Translations under genes and position numbers: made by a program
The notes under the pieces: generated by a model
What the model was told of the DNA's origin: nothing
Seen by the model: the letters and a program-made list of their open reading frames with translations, nothing else
Databases searched by the model: none
Assembly (NCBI GenBank): GCA_943787595.1
Contig: CALSNA010000003.1
Location: 224,637 to 288,636 of the forward strand
Length of the DNA: 64,000 nucleotides
Direction of reading: 5' to 3'
DNA from: an uncultured Pseudomonadales bacterium
Lineage (GTDB): Bacteria > Pseudomonadota > Gammaproteobacteria > Pseudomonadales > Balneatricaceae
Shown here: in pieces, positions 59,947-64,000 of the stretch
Layout: each line of letters begins with the position of its first letter
Numbering within the stretch: position 1 is the first letter of the stretch

Positions 59947-60597
59947 TTAACAATCATCTTCTGGGTTAGCCTCTTCTTCATCCTCTGTATCCAGATCTAC
60001 TTCAGTAGCCGAGTTAACTTCTACATCCAGATTAACTGCCGCATCTGAACCAGATACTCCATCCGGATTAACTGCCGCATCTGAACCAGGTCCTCCATCC
60101 AGATTAACTGCCGTATCCGAACCAGATACTCCATCCGGATTAACTGCCGTATCCGAACTAGATACTCCATCCGGGTTAACTGCTGCATCCGAATCAGGTC
60201 CTCCATCCAGATTAACTGCCGTATCCGAACCAGATCCTCGATCCGGATTAACTGCTGTATTTATACTCAAATTAACGGCTGTGGTAGAGGATGCATTTTG
60301 CAGCCAGGTCAAAGCACCTAAATGACCCTGATCTGCAGACTGATTCATCAGTTCACGTGCTTGGACCGGATAGTTTATCGTTAAATTTTGCTCACTCAAT
60401 ATTAATAACGCTAACTGGAACTGAGCTTCAGCATTACCTTGACTGGCAGCCTCAATAAACCATTTTGCCGCTTGATCATAGTTTTGTTGTTCAAGGGCAT
60501 CGAGGCCTTGAAACAAACTTTGCTTCAAGGCCTTGTCAGAAGCTATGACAGTTAAGTTTAGAGCCATTAAAGTTATACAAAGCAGTACGCGCTTCAT
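59947..60597 (-). CDS. exported Sel1-like protein with acidic 12-residue repeats
   Basis: The 216 residues start with a signal peptide (1-19, ending VIAS). Two Sel1/TPR-type helical repeats follow (about 25-100: YDQAAKWFIEAASQGNAEAQ; ARELMNQSADQGHLGAL). Then comes an array of 12-residue units of the form AVNPDGVSGSDT / AVNLDGGPGSDA, about seven copies, and an acidic tail ending EDDC. The repeats are rich in Asp, Asn and Gly. Sel1 proteins often hold together envelope complexes, but no function can be assigned here. AAGGAG precedes the start. Confidence 0.75.
   Translation of the reverse strand: MKRVLLCITLMALNLTVIASDKALKQSLFQGLDALEQQNYDQAAKWFIEAASQGNAEAQFQLALLILSEQNLTINYPVQARELMNQSADQGHLGALTWLQNASSTTAVNLSINTAVNPDRGSGSDTAVNLDGGPDSDAAVNPDGVSSSDTAVNPDGVSGSDTAVNLDGGPGSDAAVNPDGVSGSDAAVNLDVEVNSATEVDLDTEDEEEANPEDDC
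60010..60258. repeat. 36-base tandem repeat inside the Sel1-like gene
   Basis: About seven imperfect copies of a 36-base unit (each containing GGATTAACTGCCG or close variants, then a Ser-Asp codon stretch) encode the 12-residue repeats. Two unit types (NPDGVSGSD and NLDGGPGSD) alternate irregularly, which suggests duplication in blocks and possible length variation between strains. Confidence 0.8.
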
Positions 60598-60666
60598 AAA
60601 TTTCTCCTTATAGATTGGAATTTTATAGCCTAATTCACACTGGCCAGTGTACCGAACTAGTTTCCT

Positions 60667-62262
60667 TTAGAACTGGTTCATGGTGTTATCTTTACCATCA
60701 GCTTTCAGTGCCTGATCACCGGAAAAGTACTCCTTGTGGTCATCGCCTATATTTGATCCAGCCATAGCCTGATGCTTAACACAGGCTATTCCCTGACGTA
60801 TTTCATTGCGCTGAACACCTGCCACATAAGCCAGCATTCCATCATCACCAAAGTAACCCTTGGCAAGGTTATCAGTAGACAACGCCGCGGTATGGTAGGT
60901 TGGTAATGTAATCAGATGGTGAAATATGCCTGCTTCCCGTGATGCATCACCCTGGAAGCTTCGAATTTTTTCATCTGCCACAACCGCCAGATCAGATTGA
61001 TCATATACTTCGCTCATGAGATTGTTTCGATCGTATGCGGACACATCTTTACCCTGCTGTTGCCAAGTATCATAAACCTGCTGACGGAAATTGATTGTCC
61101 AATTGAATGATGGCGAATTATTATACACCAGTTTTGCATTGGGTATGACCTTGCGTATCTCATCAATTACAGCAGCAATCTGTCCCACATGAGGCTTTTC
61201 TGTCTCAACCCAAATTAGATCAGCGCCATTTTGCAGGCTAACAATACAATCAAGCACACAGCGGGCTTTACCAGTGCCAGATTTAAATTTATACAAACCA
61301 TTAGACAAGCGCTCTGGCTTAACCAACTGCCCGTTTAACTTGATAATAATCTCACCCTCAGCGATATCCTCGGGGGAATTGACAACCGTTGTTTGTAAAA
61401 ATGCATTGTATTGATAAGCTAGATCACCGGATCTTTGAGATACGGGTATTTTTTGTGTTAAGCCAGCTCCCAAACTATCAGTTCGGGCCACAATAACACC
61501 ATCGTCAACACCAAGTTCCAGAAATGCGTAGCGCACCGCATTGATTTTCGCCAGAAAATCTTCGTAGGGCACGGTGACTTTTCCATCCTGGTGCCCACAT
61601 TGCTTGGCATCTGAAACCTGATTTTCTATCTGGATACAACAGGCACCTGCTTCAATCATGCGCTTAGCAAGCAGATAGGTCGCTTCTTCATTACCGAAAC
61701 CAGCATCTATATCAGCGATGATAGGCACAATATGTGTTTCAAAATGATCAATCGCATGTTGTGTTTTTTTCTCAGCTTCAGCATTACCATTAACGCGCGC
61801 ATCATCTAGTTTTCTAAATAGGTCACCGAGAACACGGGCATCCGCCTGGCGCAAAAAGGTGTAAAGCTCCTTAATTAACGCAGCTACGGAGGTCTTTTCA
61901 TGCATAGACTCATCAGGTAGTGGACCAAATTCTGAACGCAAGGCGGCAATCATCCAGCCAGAGAGATAAAGATAGCACTTATCGGTGGTGCCATGATGTT
62001 TCTTGATGGCAAGCAGTTTTTGCTGACCGATAAAACCATGCCAGCATCCTAGTGATTGGGTATACTTTGAGGCATCCGCATCATATTCAGCCATATCTTT
62101 GCGCATAATTGTGGCTGTGTAACGAGCTATATCCAATCCAGTTTTAAATTGATTTTGCAAACGCATTCGCACCGCATATTCAGGATTAATGGCATTCCAT
62201 GTTCCTGATTTTTGATCACGGAGCTTTTTGAGGGCATTTATGTTGCTGCTGTAAGCTGTCAT
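60667..62262 (-). CDS. aceA: isocitrate lyase
   Basis: AceA splits isocitrate into glyoxylate and succinate, the first step of the glyoxylate shunt. The 531-residue protein is of the longer Pseudomonas/Acinetobacter type. It shows ADIDAGFGNEEATYLLAKRM (metal-binding Asp), CIQIENQVSDAKQCGHQDGK with the catalytic Cys in KQCGH, VARTDSLGAGL, WVETEKPHV and the NNSPSFNW loop. It is divergent from malate synthase G, with which it completes the shunt. Confidence 0.96.
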   Translation of the reverse strand: MTAYSSNINALKKLRDQKSGTWNAINPEYAVRMRLQNQFKTGLDIARYTATIMRKDMAEYDADASKYTQSLGCWHGFIGQQKLLAIKKHHGTTDKCYLYLSGWMIAALRSEFGPLPDESMHEKTSVAALIKELYTFLRQADARVLGDLFRKLDDARVNGNAEAEKKTQHAIDHFETHIVPIIADIDAGFGNEEATYLLAKRMIEAGACCIQIENQVSDAKQCGHQDGKVTVPYEDFLAKINAVRYAFLELGVDDGVIVARTDSLGAGLTQKIPVSQRSGDLAYQYNAFLQTTVVNSPEDIAEGEIIIKLNGQLVKPERLSNGLYKFKSGTGKARCVLDCIVSLQNGADLIWVETEKPHVGQIAAVIDEIRKVIPNAKLVYNNSPSFNWTINFRQQVYDTWQQQGKDVSAYDRNNLMSEVYDQSDLAVVADEKIRSFQGDASREAGIFHHLITLPTYHTAALSTDNLAKGYFGDDGMLAYVAGVQRNEIRQGIACVKHQAMAGSNIGDDHKEYFSGDQALKADGKDNTMNQF

Positions 62263-63007
62263 ATTATTCTTCCACGTAAAGGTCTTTTTTAAAGATTAAC
62301 GTTCTACCAGGATTTAGTTCGCGATATTACCGTGTTTAACTGTGAAAAAAATTTGATTTCAATGATAGTATACATGTGTGTGGAAAAAATAAGCTTGAAT
62401 ATTTTTAAGAATTAATGTATAGGAAGTTATTGATGTCATTAATGTGTTTTCTCAGGGATGTCATGTTATAAGAATTACTGAAAAGTCGGCAATAATTCAG
62501 TCTGACGTGTTTGCATCCTATTTGCACTTTTTTGAATGTGATTTCCTTTATTGTTTGTATCAACAATCATTATGATCCAGTAATCCCCCAAAAAAACTAG
62601 CGTAGTTATTAGCAGAAAATTCTACTAAACTAAATGTTAGTGGTATACCTCCCGGGCAGTTTTTGGAGACAGCTTAGTGTTCTATGAATAGCGGCTTGTT
62701 AAAATGAGGGGTTACAAGGCCACTAAAACCCGGTTGCAATTGCAGAAAAACCACAAGGCTTTACAAAATTATCCCAATAGCCATCACGTATGGTTAAATA
62801 AAATCAGTATAGGGGTGTGTTGTTAAAACAGGATCTAAATCATTGCCCGATGTACCAGTTTTGTCTGAAACAATAGTTATAACTGGACATGATTTATCTC
62901 TTCCATATCAAACAATTGAATATCAAAATATATCCCATCGATTTGAGAAATGTAACACTAGTAATAAATTCTAAAAAATACATTTATTTAAGTTGGAGTG
63001 ATTAAGG
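62263..63007. other. aceA-glcB divergent intergenic region
   Basis: A long 745-base control region with no gene that I can support. It should contain promoters for both glyoxylate-shunt genes. No known operator could be named. Confidence 0.45.
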
Positions 63008-64000
63008 ATGTATAAAAGAATACAGTATGCCGGACTATCAATTGCTGAACCAATTTATAATCTAGTCACGCATGAAATCTGCCCTGCTAACGGTGTTGAA
63101 GCGTCGCATTTCTGGCAGGAATTTGCCAACATAATCAATGAATTAGCCCCTCAAAATATTGCATTACTTAAAATCCGGACCACAATGCAATCAAAAATAG
63201 ACTGCTGGCTGCAACAAAACAGCAGCACATTGGTATTTGAAAAATATAAACAGTTCCTGATTGATATCAGCTATTTAATTCCTGAGGGAGAGAATTTCCA
63301 TATCTCTCCCAAAGATGTGGATATTGAAGTTGCTCATCAGGCAGGCCCACAGTTGGTCGTACCCATTACGAATGCTCGCTTTGCCCTCAATGCTGTTAAT
63401 GCGAGGTGGGGCAGTCTATATGATGCACTCTATGGTAATGATGTTATCCCGCAAGAGGGAGGAGCTGAAAAATCTGTAAAATACAACCCTGTGCGTGGGC
63501 AAAAAGTGATCGACTATAGCCGTGAATTTCTTGATAACGCAGTACCAATATCAACAGGTTCGCATAGGGATGCAGTGCGTTACTCTGTGTTACGTAATCA
63601 GCTTGTGGTAGGGCTTGTCGATGGATCAAATACTAGTCTGCACAATCCTGAACAGTTTGCGGGCTATCTCGGAAATACAGAAAATCCCACATCGATTTTA
63701 TTAATAAACAACCGATTACATATAGACATTCAAGTTGATTATTCACATCATGTGGGAGTAATGGATCGGGCAGGTATCAAAGATATTATCCTAGAAGCAG
63801 CTATTACTACCATTATGGACTGCGAAGATTCAGTTGCTGCAGTGGATGCCTGCGATAAGGCATTAGCGTACCGGAACTGGTTTGGGCTGATTAAGGGCGA
63901 TCTTCAGGAAACGATCCATCGACACGAAGAATGCTTCATACGCAAGATGAATAAAGATCGGAATTATAAAGCCCCCGACGGCTTACCGTTCAAAGTTCAT
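63008..64000 (+). CDS. glcB: malate synthase G (partial, runs off the window)
   Basis: GlcB condenses glyoxylate with acetyl-CoA to malate. The first 331 codons are present from an ATG preceded by AAGG. Typical blocks are YAGLSIAEPIYNLVTHEICP, ARFALNAVNARWGSLYDALYG, YNPVRGQKVIDYSREFLD, and GVMDRAGIKDIILEAAITTI followed by MDCEDSVAAVD. The last contains conserved acidic residues of the family. The gene continues beyond 64000 (full proteins are about 720 residues). The pairing with aceA indicates a complete glyoxylate shunt. Confidence 0.95.
   Translation, partial: MYKRIQYAGLSIAEPIYNLVTHEICPANGVEASHFWQEFANIINELAPQNIALLKIRTTMQSKIDCWLQQNSSTLVFEKYKQFLIDISYLIPEGENFHISPKDVDIEVAHQAGPQLVVPITNARFALNAVNARWGSLYDALYGNDVIPQEGGAEKSVKYNPVRGQKVIDYSREFLDNAVPISTGSHRDAVRYSVLRNQLVVGLVDGSNTSLHNPEQFAGYLGNTENPTSILLINNRLHIDIQVDYSHHVGVMDRAGIKDIILEAAITTIMDCEDSVAAVDACDKALAYRNWFGLIKGDLQETIHRHEECFIRKMNKDRNYKAPDGLPFKVH

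Noticed and set aside
60021..60206. Repetitive 61-residue minus-strand ORF rich in Ile/Arg/Met
   Set aside because: It is an off-frame shadow of the 12-residue repeat array in the Sel1-like gene.
60010..60258. CRISPR-like array of 36-base repeats
   Set aside because: The units are contiguous without spacers and keep one coding frame; this is a protein repeat.

Overview
The window is a chromosomal segment of a gammaproteobacterium. The first 18 kb, almost all on the minus strand, keeps the pseudomonad/oceanospirillales-type order grpE-dnaK-dnaJ-dapB-carA-carB-greA-(yhbY)-rlmE-ftsH-folP-glmM-tpiA-secG-tRNA-Leu. These genes are intact. Both grpE and dnaK have sequences that fit sigma-32 heat-shock promoters.

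Layout: 1-850 degraded sequence with a possible YD-repeat remnant. 850-18120 the housekeeping block. 18250-24400 a gene graveyard: two decayed REP-associated (RAYT/Y1) transposase copies, an IS630 remnant, a dead RelBE-type pair joined to the start of a TIR-like (ThsB/MTH538-type) gene, a broken histidine kinase, and two intact but unrecognised proteins. 24912-36160 a complete-looking type II secretion operon gspC to gspN with mostly overlapping genes. 36281-39103 pyrE, rph and divergent yicC. 39200-47430 a mobile/defence region. 47585-49341 nsrR and divergent hmp (nitric-oxide response). Then a helicase/nuclease remnant, tRNA-Ser(UGA), a DEAD-box helicase (deaD/csdA) and a DUF418 membrane protein. 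54930-58290 gamma-glutamyltransferase followed by a dead thiolase and a dead FAD oxidase. 58714-64000 a periplasmic rhodanese, a Sel1 protein with an acidic 12-residue repeat, isocitrate lyase and divergent malate synthase G (glyoxylate shunt).

The most interesting part is 43.4-47.2 kb. It reads as a remnant of an integron cassette array on the minus strand. The short ends expected for each circular cassette match for two cassettes: one encodes an exported protein, the other a Fic protein with its own twin-palindrome operator. Flanking cassettes hold a decayed AIPR (abortive infection) gene and the C-terminus of a DUF4263/Shedu-like nuclease. That fragment, and a second similar one at 41.85 kb, end in DDDIPF, the same six residues as the tip of bacterial SSB. 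A phage-type integrase N-terminus (39.2 kb) and the 3' part of a tRNA-Ser gene (47.4 kb) suggest an island once inserted here.

Many accessory genes carry in-frame stops or frameshifts while core genes are clean. This is the pattern of a lineage undergoing pseudogenisation, for example after becoming host-associated; that is inference. No database search was possible, so family names rest on motif recognition.
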